Assembly: GCA_023434265.1 (NCBI GenBank)
Contig: JAEYTA010000197.1
Span: 1 to 20,545 of the forward strand
Origin: Pseudomonadota bacterium
GTDB lineage: Bacteria > Pseudomonadota > Alphaproteobacteria > Caulobacterales > Caulobacteraceae
DNA length: 20,545 bases
Direction of reading: 5' to 3'
Both the position numbers and the translations under genes were made by a program. The number at the start of each line of letters is the position of its first letter. Within the stretch, counting starts at the first letter, position 1. Below are positions 1-6,887 of this stretch, piece by piece. The notes under the pieces were generated by a model. That model did no database searches, was not told where the DNA came from, and saw only the letters and a list, made by a program, of their open reading frames with translations.

Positions 1-39
1 GGCAAGCGTAGCCGTCTCGGTAGTGTCCCGGATGCGAGG

Positions 40-53
40 TTGTCGGCTCGCAA
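40..53 (+). promoter_or_regulatory. NnrR/DNR/FNR-type box upstream of nirK
   Basis: The sequence TTGTCGGCTCGCAA has the TTG-N8-CAA core of Crp/Fnr-family operators, with a CGCAA right arm. It ends 70 bases before the nirK ATG. A -10-like TACACG (76-81) starts 29.5 bases after the box centre, the spacing expected for a class II activator site centred near -41.5. The flank after the box is CGTCGG, as at several other boxes in the window. Confidence 0.7.
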
Positions 54-75
54 CGTCGGGCCTCGGGCCGGCTCC

Positions 76-81
76 TACACG
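76..81 (+). promoter_or_regulatory. Putative -10 element of nirK promoter
   Basis: TACACG within CCTACACG resembles the alphaproteobacterial GCTANAWC -10 motif. Its distance from the centre of the upstream box is identical to that of the -10-like element before pseudoazurin (5474-5479). The predicted start is near base 88, giving a leader of about 36 bases. This is inferred from position and similarity only. Confidence 0.4.
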
Positions 82-123
82 GGCCTCATTGGGGGCCGAT
101 CGAAGCGCCCCGGAGAACCTGAG

Positions 124-1158
124 ATGAAACTCCTCGCCCTCCTCACCACCGCCGCCGCCGCCGCGCTGATCGCCGGCGCCGCCGTCGCCCAGGACGCGCC
201 CGCACCGGACGCCGCCGCGCCCGCCGCCGACATCGTCCGCCGCGGCACCGATCTGCCCGGACCGCTGTCGGCGAGCGGCCCCCGCCACCACGTCGTCAAC
301 CTCGAGACCACCGAAGTGATCGGCCAGCTCGAGGATGGCACGAGCTACACCTACTGGACCTACAACGGCCGGGTGCCGGGGCCGTTCGTGCGCGTTCGCG
401 TCGGAGACACGGTCGAGGTCCATATGGCCAACCCCGCCGACAGTGTCATGGCCCACAACGTCGACTTCCACTCGGTCACCGGACCGGGCGGCGGGGCGGC
501 GGCGACCAACGCCAACCCGGGCGAGAGCCGCAGCTTCACCTTCAAGGCGATGGCCCCGGGCCTCTACGTCTACCACTGCGCCATGCCCATGGTGGCCCAG
601 CACATCGCGAACGGCATGTACGGGATGATCCTGGTCGAGCCCGAGGGCGGCCTGCCGGCCGTGGACCACGAGTTCTACGTCATGCAGGGCGAGCTCTACA
701 CCGAGGAAGCCCAGGGCACGCCGGGCCTGCTGACCGAGAGCATCGAGAACCTGCTCAACGAGCAGCCGACCTATTACGTCATGAACGGCGCGTTCAAGGC
801 CCTGACGGGCGCCAACGCCCTGAAGGCCGAGGTCGGCGACACCGCCCGCATCTACTTCGGCGTCGGCGGGCCCAACAAGGCGTCGAGCTTCCACGTGATC
901 GGCGAGATCTTCGACAACGTCTACAACCTGGGCTCGCTGGTCAGCCCGCCGGTCGAGGACGTGCAGACGGTGCTGGTGCCGCCCGGCGGGGCCACGGTGG
1001 TCGACCTGACCTTCGAGGTGCCAGGCAGCTACATCATGGTCGACCACGCCCTGAGCCGGGTCGACCGCGGCGCCGCCGGCATCATCGAGGTCACCGGCCC
1101 GCAGAACCCGGACGTGTTCCGGGGCGACGACGCCGCCCACGATCACATGGACCACTAG
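124..1158 (+). CDS. nirK: Copper-containing nitrite reductase, class II (NO-forming)
   Basis: Periplasmic reduction of nitrite to nitric oxide, the defining step of denitrification. The 344-residue product starts with a Sec-type signal peptide (about residues 1-22, cleavage likely after AVA). Two cupredoxin domains follow. Visible type 1 copper ligands are His111, Cys152, His160 and Met165; type 2 copper ligands are His116, His151 and His308. The catalytic Asp114 and His257 are also present. His257 lies in an SSFH motif, which marks the class II (AniA/Hyphomicrobium-like) branch rather than the TRPH class I branch. The ATG at 124 was chosen because it is followed directly by the signal peptide and preceded by GGAGA; an in-frame upstream extension lacks such signals. 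The C-terminus ends in a short His/Asp-rich tail. A strong terminator follows. Pseudoazurin (5531-5974) is the likely electron donor. Confidence 0.97.
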   Translation: MKLLALLTTAAAAALIAGAAVAQDAPAPDAAAPAADIVRRGTDLPGPLSASGPRHHVVNLETTEVIGQLEDGTSYTYWTYNGRVPGPFVRVRVGDTVEVHMANPADSVMAHNVDFHSVTGPGGGAAATNANPGESRSFTFKAMAPGLYVYHCAMPMVAQHIANGMYGMILVEPEGGLPAVDHEFYVMQGELYTEEAQGTPGLLTESIENLLNEQPTYYVMNGAFKALTGANALKAEVGDTARIYFGVGGPNKASSFHVIGEIFDNVYNLGSLVSPPVEDVQTVLVPPGGATVVDLTFEVPGSYIMVDHALSRVDRGAAGIIEVTGPQNPDVFRGDDAAHDHMDH

Positions 1159-1176
1159 TCGCGACGGACTGCGACG

Positions 1177-1212
1177 CGGCCGCCGGGGGATGGCTCCCGG
1201 CGGCCGTTTTTT
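1177..1212 (+). terminator. Rho-independent terminator of nirK
   Basis: A perfect 11-bp GC stem (1177-1187 with 1196-1206, arms CGGCCGCCGGG and CCCGGCGGCCG) closes an 8-base loop and is followed by six T residues (1207-1212). It lies 19 bases after the nirK stop and separates nirK from the porin gene, so the porin needs read-through or its own promoter. Confidence 0.9.
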
Positions 1213-1226
1213 CTGGACGCATACCC

Positions 1227-2426
1227 ATGACCGTTCTTCGCCTCGCCGCGGGCGTCGCCGCCCTGGCTCTCGTTCCGGCTGCCGCCCTGGCCCAGGCGCC
1301 CGCCGACGCGGACGCCCGCGTCCTGTTCGAGGCCCGCCTGCGCAGCGAGACCGTCGACCAGCAGGGCTTCGCCGGGCAGGCCCACGCCCTGACCCTTCGG
1401 ACCCGTCTCGGCTGGCGTTCGCCGACCGCCCGCGGCTTCCAGCTGCTGGTCGAGGGGGAGGGCGTCGCCGTGCTTGACGACCGCTACACCGCCCCGAACG
1501 CCCCCGTGCCCGCCCGTCCGCTGGTGGCCGACGGCGAGACCTGGGAGCTGAACCGGGCGCAGCTGCGCTGGGCCGGCGCGCGCGGTACGGAGGCGATCGT
1601 CGGTCGCCAGCGGCTGGTCGTCGGCGACGGCCGCTTCGTTGGCAATTCCGGCTGGCGGCAGAACGAACAGACCTTCGACGCCGTGCGCGTCACCACCGCC
1701 GCCCTCGAGCCGGTCACCCTCAGCTGGGTGTACGCCGACCGGGTGCAGCGACCGCTCGGCCACGAGCACCCTCAGGGCGTCTGGCGCGGCGACATCCACC
1801 TGCTGCAGGCCGAGGCCGACACGCCGCTCGGCCGGCTGACCGGCTTCGGCCTCGCCATCGATCTGGACAACGCCGCGGCGCAGTCCTCGACGACGCTGGG
1901 CGCGCGGCTGGCGGGATCGCGGCCGCTGGCGGGCGACCTGGCCGCCACCTGGTCCGCCGACTACGCGGTGCAAAGCGACGCCGGGGCCAACCCGGCCGAC
2001 TATCGTCTCGACTTCCAGGCCATGGCGCTGGGCGTCCGCGGGACCAACTGGTCCGCGAGCGCCGGCTACGACCGGTTCGACGGCGACGGCGTCTCGGCCT
2101 TCCAGACGCCGCTGGGGAGCGGACACGGCTTCCTGGGCTGGTCGGACGTCATCACCGCCACGCCGGCGTCCGGCGTGCGCGACCTGTTCGTGCGCGGCCA
2201 GATCGGCGTGCCGGCGCTGGGCCGCAGGCTGAAGCTGACTGGAGAGGCCCACGTCTTCCACGACGCGGACGGCGATGTCGCTCTTGGCCGGGAACTGGAT
2301 CTGGCGGCGGCGCTGCCGCTCGACCGGCGCTGGTCGGTGGAGATCAAGGCCGCCCGCTTCGACAGCGAACACGCCGCCTATCCGGACGCGACCAAGGGCT
2401 GGCTGAGCCTCGAATACCGCTACTGA
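1227..2426 (+). CDS. Outer-membrane beta-barrel porin, alginate-export-like
   Basis: The 399-residue product has a signal peptide (about 1-22, cleavage after ALA in AAALAQ) and then alternating hydrophobic/polar short strands with no hydrophobic helices. It ends in an aromatic residue (LEYRY), typical of barrels assembled by the BAM machinery. The family resemblance is to alginate-export (AlgE-like) porins that bacteria use for small anionic solutes; this is recognition by style and not by a diagnostic motif. It follows nirK but is separated from it by a strong terminator. A role in passage of nitrite or another anion across the outer membrane is a reasonable inference from context only. The ATG at 1227 is directly followed by the signal peptide; the ribosome-binding site is weak. 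Confidence 0.7.
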   Translation: MTVLRLAAGVAALALVPAAALAQAPADADARVLFEARLRSETVDQQGFAGQAHALTLRTRLGWRSPTARGFQLLVEGEGVAVLDDRYTAPNAPVPARPLVADGETWELNRAQLRWAGARGTEAIVGRQRLVVGDGRFVGNSGWRQNEQTFDAVRVTTAALEPVTLSWVYADRVQRPLGHEHPQGVWRGDIHLLQAEADTPLGRLTGFGLAIDLDNAAAQSSTTLGARLAGSRPLAGDLAATWSADYAVQSDAGANPADYRLDFQAMALGVRGTNWSASAGYDRFDGDGVSAFQTPLGSGHGFLGWSDVITATPASGVRDLFVRGQIGVPALGRRLKLTGEAHVFHDADGDVALGRELDLAAALPLDRRWSVEIKAARFDSEHAAYPDATKGWLSLEYRY

Positions 2427-2429
2427 GCC

Positions 2430-2460
2430 GCCGGGCGGGGCGATCGCCACCCCGCCCGGC
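2430..2460. terminator. Bidirectional terminator between porin and nrdJ
   Basis: An inverted repeat of 10 bp (CCGGGCGGGG at 2431-2440 and CCCCGCCCGG at 2450-2459), extended by one outer G-C pair, encloses a 9-base loop. It sits between the converging 3' ends of the porin (+) and nrdJ (-). It has no clear T-run on either strand, so termination strength is uncertain. Confidence 0.65.
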
Positions 2461-2465
2461 CGCCG

Positions 2466-4715
2466 TCAGCCGCACTTCGAATAGCCGCACTCGAAGCAGG
2501 TGTCGCAGCCTTCCTTGCGCACCAGGCCCGGCGTGCCGCAGCGGGGACAGCAGGCCTTCGACCCCGTCGCGGGGGGCGCGGCCGGAGCCGGCCCCGGGGC
2601 CGCCTCGCGCGCCCGGGCGGCGCAGTCCTCCGCGTCGCGGGCCAGGTGGCGTTCGATGACCCCGCCGATGGCGGCCAGCAGCGAGGGCACGTAGCGGCCG
2701 TTCAGCCAGCCGCCGCCGCGCGGGTCGAACACGGCCTTCAGCTCCTCGACCACGAACGAGACGTCGCCGCCGCGCCGGAACACCGCCGAGATCATCCGGG
2801 TCAGGCCCAGCGTCCAGGCGTAGTGCTCCATGTTCTTGGAGTTGATGAAGATTTCGAACGGACGCGGACCGTCGGGGCCGTCGACGTCGTTGAGGGTGAC
2901 ATAGACGGCGTGTGGGCTGTCCGGCCATTTGATCTTGTAGGTCTGGCCGTCCAGGGCCTCCGGGCGCGGGATGAGCGCCGGCCCCGCGCTCGCCGCCATG
3001 GCGGAGGGCGGAGGCGGGGTCGGTTCGGCCGACAGCACGGAGCCGGTGACCGCGTTCGGCCGGTAGGTGGTCAGCCCCTTGCAACCCATCGACCAGCCGC
3101 GGACGTAGACGTCGGCGAAGTCGTCGAAGGCGATGTCCTCCGGGCAGTTGACGGTCTTGGAGATGGAGCTGTCGACCATCTCCTGCGCCGTCGCCTGCAT
3201 GCGCAGGTGGTGCTCCGGCGTCAGGGTCTGGGCGGTGACGAAGGCGTGCTCCGGCGGCGGCTCGTCGCCGTTGAGCCGCTTCCAGACGGTCAGGGCGTAG
3301 TCCTCGACCGCCTCCTCGCGCCTTGTGCCGTCGGGCTGCAGCACCTTGCGGGTGTAGGCCCAGGCGAACACCGGCTCGATGCCGGACGAGACGTTGCCGG
3401 CCAGCAGGGAGGTGGTGCCGGTGGGGGCGATCGAGGTCAGGCAGCCGTTGCGCAGACCGTGCTTCGCGATCAGCTCCCGGGTCTCCTCGTCGAGGTCCTG
3501 CAGGTTCGGGGTGTCGAGAATGGCGGCGTCGTAGAGCGGGTAGGGGCCTTTCTCGGCGGCCAGTTCGGCTGAGGCGCGGTAGGCCTCCCGCTTGATCACG
3601 CCGAGCCAGCGCCGGGTCAGGGCGGCGGCCTCCTCCTCGCCGTAACGGGCCCCGCAGAAGACCAGGGCGTCGGCCAGGCCGGTCACCCCCAGGCCGATGC
3701 GGCGCTTGGCCTTCGCCTCCGTCTCCTGCTGGGGCAGGGGAAAGCGGGAGACGTCGATGACGTTGTCGAGGAAGCGGATGGCGGTGCGGGTCAGCTCGGC
3801 CAGCTTGGCCTCGTCCAGTTCCGCGCCGGCCGAGAACGGGTGGGGGACCAGCCGCGCGAGGTTGATCGAGCCCAGCAGGCAGGCGCCGTAGGGCGGCAGC
3901 ATCTGTTCGCCGCAGGGGTTGCTGGCCGAGATGGTCTCGACGCCGGCGAGATTGTTCCGCTCGTTGACCCGGTCGATGAAGATCACGCCCGGTTCGGCCA
4001 CGTCGTAGGTGGCGCGCATCAGCCGGTCCCACAGATCGCGGGCGCGGACGGTGCGGAAGGTCTCGCCGCCGAACACCAGCGGCCAGTCGCCATCCGCCTG
4101 CAGCGCCTCCATGAAGCCGTCGGGGACGAGGACGGAGACATTGAAGTTGCGCAGCCGGGCCGGGTCGCGCTTGGCGTCGATGAAGGCCTCGATGTCGGGG
4201 TGGTCGATGCGCAGGCAGCCCATCATGGCGCCGCGCCGCTGCCCGGCCGACAGGATGGTGCGGCACATGGAATCCCACACGTCCATGAAGCTGAGCGGGC
4301 CTGATGCGTCGGCGCCGACGCCCTTCACCGCCGCGCCGGAGGGCCGGATGGTGGAGAAGTCCATGCCCACGCCGCCGCCCTGCTGCATGGTGACGGCGGC
4401 CTCGCGCACGGCCTCGAAGATGCCGCCGAGGTCGTCGGGCACCGCGCCCATGACGAAGCAGTTGAACAGGGTGACGTTGCGGCCGGTGCCGGCGCCGGCG
4501 AGGATGCGGCCCGCGGGCAGAAACTGGAAGTCCGACAGGGCGCTCTCGAAGCGCTCGCGCCAGCGCGCCCGCGCCTTCGGCGCCTCGGCTTCGGCGACGG
4601 CGGCCGCGACCCGCGCCCAGGTTCGCTCGATCGACTCGTCGCCGCCGCCGTCGGGCGGGTTGAAGCTGTACTTGCCGCGCCAGATCTCGGCGGCCAGGGG
4701 GTTGTCGAACGCCAT
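2466..4715 (-). CDS. nrdJ: Adenosylcobalamin-dependent ribonucleoside-diphosphate reductase (class II)
   Basis: Makes deoxyribonucleotides using a cobalamin-generated radical, independent of oxygen, so DNA synthesis can continue without O2. The 749-residue protein shows the RNR barrel motifs: NCF with Cys86 near the substrate site, the NPCGE catalytic motif (Cys268, Glu270), GLGVTGLADAL, the PTGTTS phosphate-binding turn and a second NCPED motif. The C-terminus is a Cys-rich tail with CxxC pairs (CCPRCG and CDTCFECG), as in the long NrdJ subgroup, where these cysteines shuttle reducing equivalents. The ATG at 4715 has an AAGGAGG ribosome-binding site 7 bases upstream; an upstream in-frame extension on the minus strand lacks similarity and overlaps the divergent gene. 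It is divergent from the RIC-like gene across a perfect NnrR-type palindrome. I see no NrdR box pair. Confidence 0.95.
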   Translation of the reverse strand: MAFDNPLAAEIWRGKYSFNPPDGGGDESIERTWARVAAAVAEAEAPKARARWRERFESALSDFQFLPAGRILAGAGTGRNVTLFNCFVMGAVPDDLGGIFEAVREAAVTMQQGGGVGMDFSTIRPSGAAVKGVGADASGPLSFMDVWDSMCRTILSAGQRRGAMMGCLRIDHPDIEAFIDAKRDPARLRNFNVSVLVPDGFMEALQADGDWPLVFGGETFRTVRARDLWDRLMRATYDVAEPGVIFIDRVNERNNLAGVETISASNPCGEQMLPPYGACLLGSINLARLVPHPFSAGAELDEAKLAELTRTAIRFLDNVIDVSRFPLPQQETEAKAKRRIGLGVTGLADALVFCGARYGEEEAAALTRRWLGVIKREAYRASAELAAEKGPYPLYDAAILDTPNLQDLDEETRELIAKHGLRNGCLTSIAPTGTTSLLAGNVSSGIEPVFAWAYTRKVLQPDGTRREEAVEDYALTVWKRLNGDEPPPEHAFVTAQTLTPEHHLRMQATAQEMVDSSISKTVNCPEDIAFDDFADVYVRGWSMGCKGLTTYRPNAVTGSVLSAEPTPPPPSAMAASAGPALIPRPEALDGQTYKIKWPDSPHAVYVTLNDVDGPDGPRPFEIFINSKNMEHYAWTLGLTRMISAVFRRGGDVSFVVEELKAVFDPRGGGWLNGRYVPSLLAAIGGVIERHLARDAEDCAARAREAAPGPAPAAPPATGSKACCPRCGTPGLVRKEGCDTCFECGYSKCG

Positions 4716-4767
4716 TGCTGTCCTCCTTCGGGACCCCGAACGCTCGCCGATTCCAGGCCCCGCTAAT

Positions 4768-4781
4768 TTGCGCCGGCGCAA
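4768..4781. promoter_or_regulatory. Perfect NnrR-type palindrome between nrdJ and RIC-like gene
   Basis: TTGCGCCGGCGCAA is a perfect 14-bp palindrome matching the NnrR-type TTGCG-N4-CGCAA pattern. It lies in the 111-base divergent intergenic region. On the plus strand it is followed by CGTCGGTCG, the same flank as at nirK and norZ, so the plus-strand gene (4827-5435) is the more likely target, although the symmetric box could serve nrdJ too. Confidence 0.75.
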
Positions 4782-4826
4782 CGTCGGTCGATCACGGTCC
4801 CGGCACCGTCGCGGAAGGAGCACCCC

Positions 4827-5435
4827 ATGCAGCCTCTGCGACCCGACGCCCCCATCCGCGACCCCCGTCAGGACAAGGCCCTGCGGCGGTGGGGCGTGCG
4901 AAACTGCCATCTCGTCGATCAGGCGGCCTATGGAGCGGGGCTGTCGCGACTGATGGCGAACGATGACGCCGCTCCCGACCGGCCGCCGCAGGTGGTGGAC
5001 TATCTCAGGGCGGACCGGGGCGAGTCGGTGCGGCGGCTCCTGGAGGACGCGGTCGAGGTGGCGCGCGCGGGCGAGGACGCGCACGCCGCGGACGATGCCT
5101 GGCCGCATGGCGTCGCCGACGATCTCGACGACCTCCTGCAGGACCTGGAGGACCACGACGCCCGCGAGGACCTGGCTTACCGGCTGGCCCTCGACGCGTC
5201 CGGCGGCAAGGTCCGGGTCCTCGAACGGATGCTGGAGGAGCACGAGGCGATCGACGGTCAGCTTGCGGCGCTGCGTCGCCGAACGAGCGGCTACGTCGCA
5301 CCGTCGCATGCGTGCACGGCGTGGCGTCTGCTCTACATCCTTTGCCTCAAGGTGGAGGACATCCTGCTGGGACGAATGAGACTGGAGGAAAAGCGGCTCT
5401 TCGGCCCGGTGCTCCGCAATCATACGGAGGGATGA
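4827..5435 (+). CDS. Diverged YtfE/RIC/DnrN-like hemerythrin-fold protein with incomplete di-iron site
   Basis: The 202-residue protein aligns from memory, without gaps over its last third, with E. coli YtfE, the di-iron protein linked to repair of NO-damaged iron-sulfur clusters: ACTAWRLLY here against ACTTWKAMY there. Ligand equivalents kept are His110 and Glu114 (in EDHDARED), His139 (EEHEAID) and Glu187. The position of the last His ligand (YtfE His204) is Arg183, and the first His ligand position (His84) is also not His. The N-terminal ScdA-like region (about residues 17-45) has one Cys (27) instead of the usual CC pair. The gene has a good AAGGAG site before the ATG, a perfect NnrR-type box upstream and another box right after its stop. 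I infer an NO-related role that may be structural, sensory or single-metal; catalytic equivalence to YtfE is doubtful. Confidence 0.6.
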   Translation: MQPLRPDAPIRDPRQDKALRRWGVRNCHLVDQAAYGAGLSRLMANDDAAPDRPPQVVDYLRADRGESVRRLLEDAVEVARAGEDAHAADDAWPHGVADDLDDLLQDLEDHDAREDLAYRLALDASGGKVRVLERMLEEHEAIDGQLAALRRRTSGYVAPSHACTAWRLLYILCLKVEDILLGRMRLEEKRLFGPVLRNHTEG

Positions 5436-5437
5436 TC

Positions 5438-5451
5438 TTGTCCGCGGACAA
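5438..5451 (+). promoter_or_regulatory. NnrR/FNR-type palindrome upstream of pseudoazurin
   Basis: TTGTCCGCGGACAA is a perfect palindrome, extended by a C and G to 16 bp (5437-5452). It starts two bases after the stop of the RIC-like gene and ends 79 bases before the pseudoazurin ATG. A -10-like TAGAAG (5474-5479) lies 29.5 bases past its centre, exactly as at nirK. The flank is GGTCGTC. The absence of a loop and T-run argues against a terminator. Confidence 0.7.
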
Positions 5452-5473
5452 GGTCGTCCGGGCGGCGGCTGCC

Positions 5474-5479
5474 TAGAAG
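5474..5479 (+). promoter_or_regulatory. Putative -10 element of pseudoazurin promoter
   Basis: TAGAAG within CCTAGAAG matches TATAAT at four of six bases and resembles the alphaproteobacterial GCTANAWC motif. Spacing to the upstream box equals that at nirK, fitting class II activation with a start near 5486 and a leader of about 45 bases. Confidence 0.45.
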
Positions 5480-5530
5480 AAACCCATGACGCGGCAAGGG
5501 TCGCGCCGGTTACTTCAAGGTTGAACGACA

Positions 5531-5974
5531 ATGCTGAAACGCACCTTCCTCTCCCTCGCCGTCGCCGGGATGGCTCTCGCCATGGCAGGTGAGGCCGCGG
5601 CCGCCGAACACCGGGTCCAGATGCTGAACCGCGGCGACGGCGGGGCCATGGTGTTCTCGCCGGCGGTGGTCCGGGCGCGGCCTGGCGACACCATCCGCTA
5701 CGTGCCGACCGACCCCGGCCACAACGCCGAGACCATCGCCGGCATGCTGCCGGCGGGCGTGCAGGTCACTCGCGGCGCCATGGGACGGGAGTTCGTGCTC
5801 CGCGTGACCCAGCCGGGCGTCTACGGCGTCAAGTGCGCACCGCACTACAGCATGGGCATGGTCGGCCTCGTCATCGTCGGCGACGGCGCGCCGAACCGGG
5901 CCGCCGCCGTGGCGACCGCGGGACGCGCGCCGAACCTGGCCCGGCGCCGCTTCACGGAGTACTTCGCTCGCTGA
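5531..5974 (+). CDS. Pseudoazurin (blue copper electron carrier)
   Basis: Small periplasmic type 1 copper protein that carries electrons from the cytochrome bc1 side of the chain to copper nitrite reductase. The 147-residue product has a signal peptide (about 1-25, AAAA/E). The single cupredoxin domain shows the copper ligands His64 (GHNAET), Cys102 and His105 (KCAPHYSMGM) and Met110, the usual pseudoazurin spacing. Residues 122-147 form a basic tail (RRRFTEYF) at the usual helical C-terminus. The ATG at 5531 starts the signal peptide with a weak AAGG site upstream. It is monocistronic, bounded by an NnrR-type box and a terminator. Its partner NirK is encoded about 4.4 kb upstream. Confidence 0.92.
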   Translation: MLKRTFLSLAVAGMALAMAGEAAAAEHRVQMLNRGDGGAMVFSPAVVRARPGDTIRYVPTDPGHNAETIAGMLPAGVQVTRGAMGREFVLRVTQPGVYGVKCAPHYSMGMVGLVIVGDGAPNRAAAVATAGRAPNLARRRFTEYFAR

Positions 5975-6004
5975 GGACTCCGTGGGCCCCGGGGGGGCGG
6001 AAGG

Positions 6005-6036
6005 CAGGGCCCGAGGACATCCCCGGGCCCTGTTTT
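6005..6036 (+). terminator. Rho-independent terminator of pseudoazurin gene
   Basis: A 9-bp stem (CAGGGCCCG at 6005-6013 and CGGGCCCTG at 6024-6032) with a 10-base loop is followed by TTTT and a further CTT. It lies 30 bases after the pseudoazurin stop and just before the 3' end of the converging regulator gene. Confidence 0.8.
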
Positions 6037-6060
6037 CTTGCCCGGTGGCGGGCCGCGCGG

Positions 6061-6750
6061 TCAGCCTTCGGAGAGCGCCTCGAGCGCATCGATGTCGCAC
6101 ACCACGATGCGGCGCCGTGCGCTCGCGGTCAGGCCGGATGTGTCCCAGGCGGCGAGGGTGCGGCTGACCGTATGCAGGGTGGAGCCGGTCATCTCGGCCA
6201 GTTCCTGGCGAGTGATCGGAAAGTCGATCTCCAGCCCGCCGTCAACGGGCCGGCCCGCCCGGCGGGCGAGGCGGAGCAGGGTCCTGGCGATCCGTTGCTC
6301 GACCCGTTCGCTGGTCAGTTCGCCGACCCGGCTCTGCAGGTCGAACAGGCGGGCCCCGGCGGATGCGGTCGACCGGAGCCCGATCTCGGGGTGCCGCCGC
6401 ATCAGTTCGCGGAAGGCCGGAACGCTCCAGCGGATTTCGAGGCTGTCGATCACGGCCACGGCGTCGGCCGGGAAGGGCTGGCCCATGAGGGCGGCCACGG
6501 TGCCGTACATCTCGCCGGGGCCGATGAAGCGCAGGACCGACTGCGAGCCGTCCGCCAAGGTCTGGACGATCTTCACCCGTCCTTCGAGCAGGCTGTGGCA
6601 GGTCGCGCCGGGGTCGCCCTGGGCGAAGATCCGTTCGCCCGCCGCAAGGCGCCGAAGCGCGCCGGCGGCCATGACCTCGCCAAGTTCGTCCAGCGGCAGG
6701 CCGGCGAACATCTCTGCGCGTTGCAGCAGGCGGGGGTCGGCGTGAGACAT
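6061..6750 (-). CDS. Crp/Fnr-family regulator, NnrR/DNR-like
   Basis: The 229-residue protein has an N-terminal cyclic-nucleotide-like sensor domain (about residues 8-125), a dimerisation helix and a C-terminal winged helix-turn-helix (about 178-203) with the recognition segment TLHTVSRTL. It lacks the N-terminal Cys cluster of oxygen-sensing FNR (only Cys51 and Cys218 occur), which fits the DNR/NnrR class of NO-responsive, probably haem-dependent activators. It sits among nirK, pseudoazurin and norZ, which carry matching operators, so it is the leading candidate to read them. The start at 6750 (MSHADPRLLQ) gives the normal family length; an ATG at 6777 is an alternative, and neither has a strong ribosome-binding site. 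It is divergent from the FixK-like gene. NnrR assignment rests on context plus domain structure. Confidence 0.75.
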   Translation of the reverse strand: MSHADPRLLQRAEMFAGLPLDELGEVMAAGALRRLAAGERIFAQGDPGATCHSLLEGRVKIVQTLADGSQSVLRFIGPGEMYGTVAALMGQPFPADAVAVIDSLEIRWSVPAFRELMRRHPEIGLRSTASAGARLFDLQSRVGELTSERVEQRIARTLLRLARRAGRPVDGGLEIDFPITRQELAEMTGSTLHTVSRTLAAWDTSGLTASARRRIVVCDIDALEALSEG

Positions 6751-6811
6751 GGCGACTCGAAGGTCCGCCGTTCCCATAGATCGCCGCGTCGAGGGGCGCA
6801 CCCTGGGGGAA

Positions 6812-6822
6812 TCCCTTAGGGA
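6812..6822. promoter_or_regulatory. TCCCTTAGGGA palindrome, candidate FixJ site
   Basis: An 11-bp inverted repeat (TCCCT and AGGGA around a central T) lies in the divergent region between the two Crp/Fnr genes, 66 bases before the FixK-like ATG. A -10-like CATAAA (6855-6860) follows. No TTG-N8-CAA box exists in this region. As FixJ normally activates fixK, a FixJ operator is a plausible reading, but it is inferred from position; I cannot verify the consensus. Confidence 0.4.
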
Positions 6823-6887
6823 CGAAACCTGACTGTCCGCCCGCGCCGCCGGGGCATAAATGGTGGGCCATGCAAGGAGCTGTCGGC

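Noticed and set aside
4827..5435. Calling this gene a functional YtfE/RIC repair protein outright
   Set aside because: Two of the expected His metal ligands and the N-terminal Cys pair are replaced, so family membership is supported but the same activity is not.
5437..5452. 16-bp palindrome after the RIC-like gene as a terminator
   Set aside because: There is no loop and no T-run, and the sequence fits the TTG-N8-CAA operator pattern with the right spacing to a -10 element for pseudoazurin.
4716..5531. In-frame upstream extension of nrdJ on the minus strand
   Set aside because: The extension would cover the RIC-like gene in antisense and shows no RNR similarity. The ATG at 4715 has a strong AAGGAGG site.
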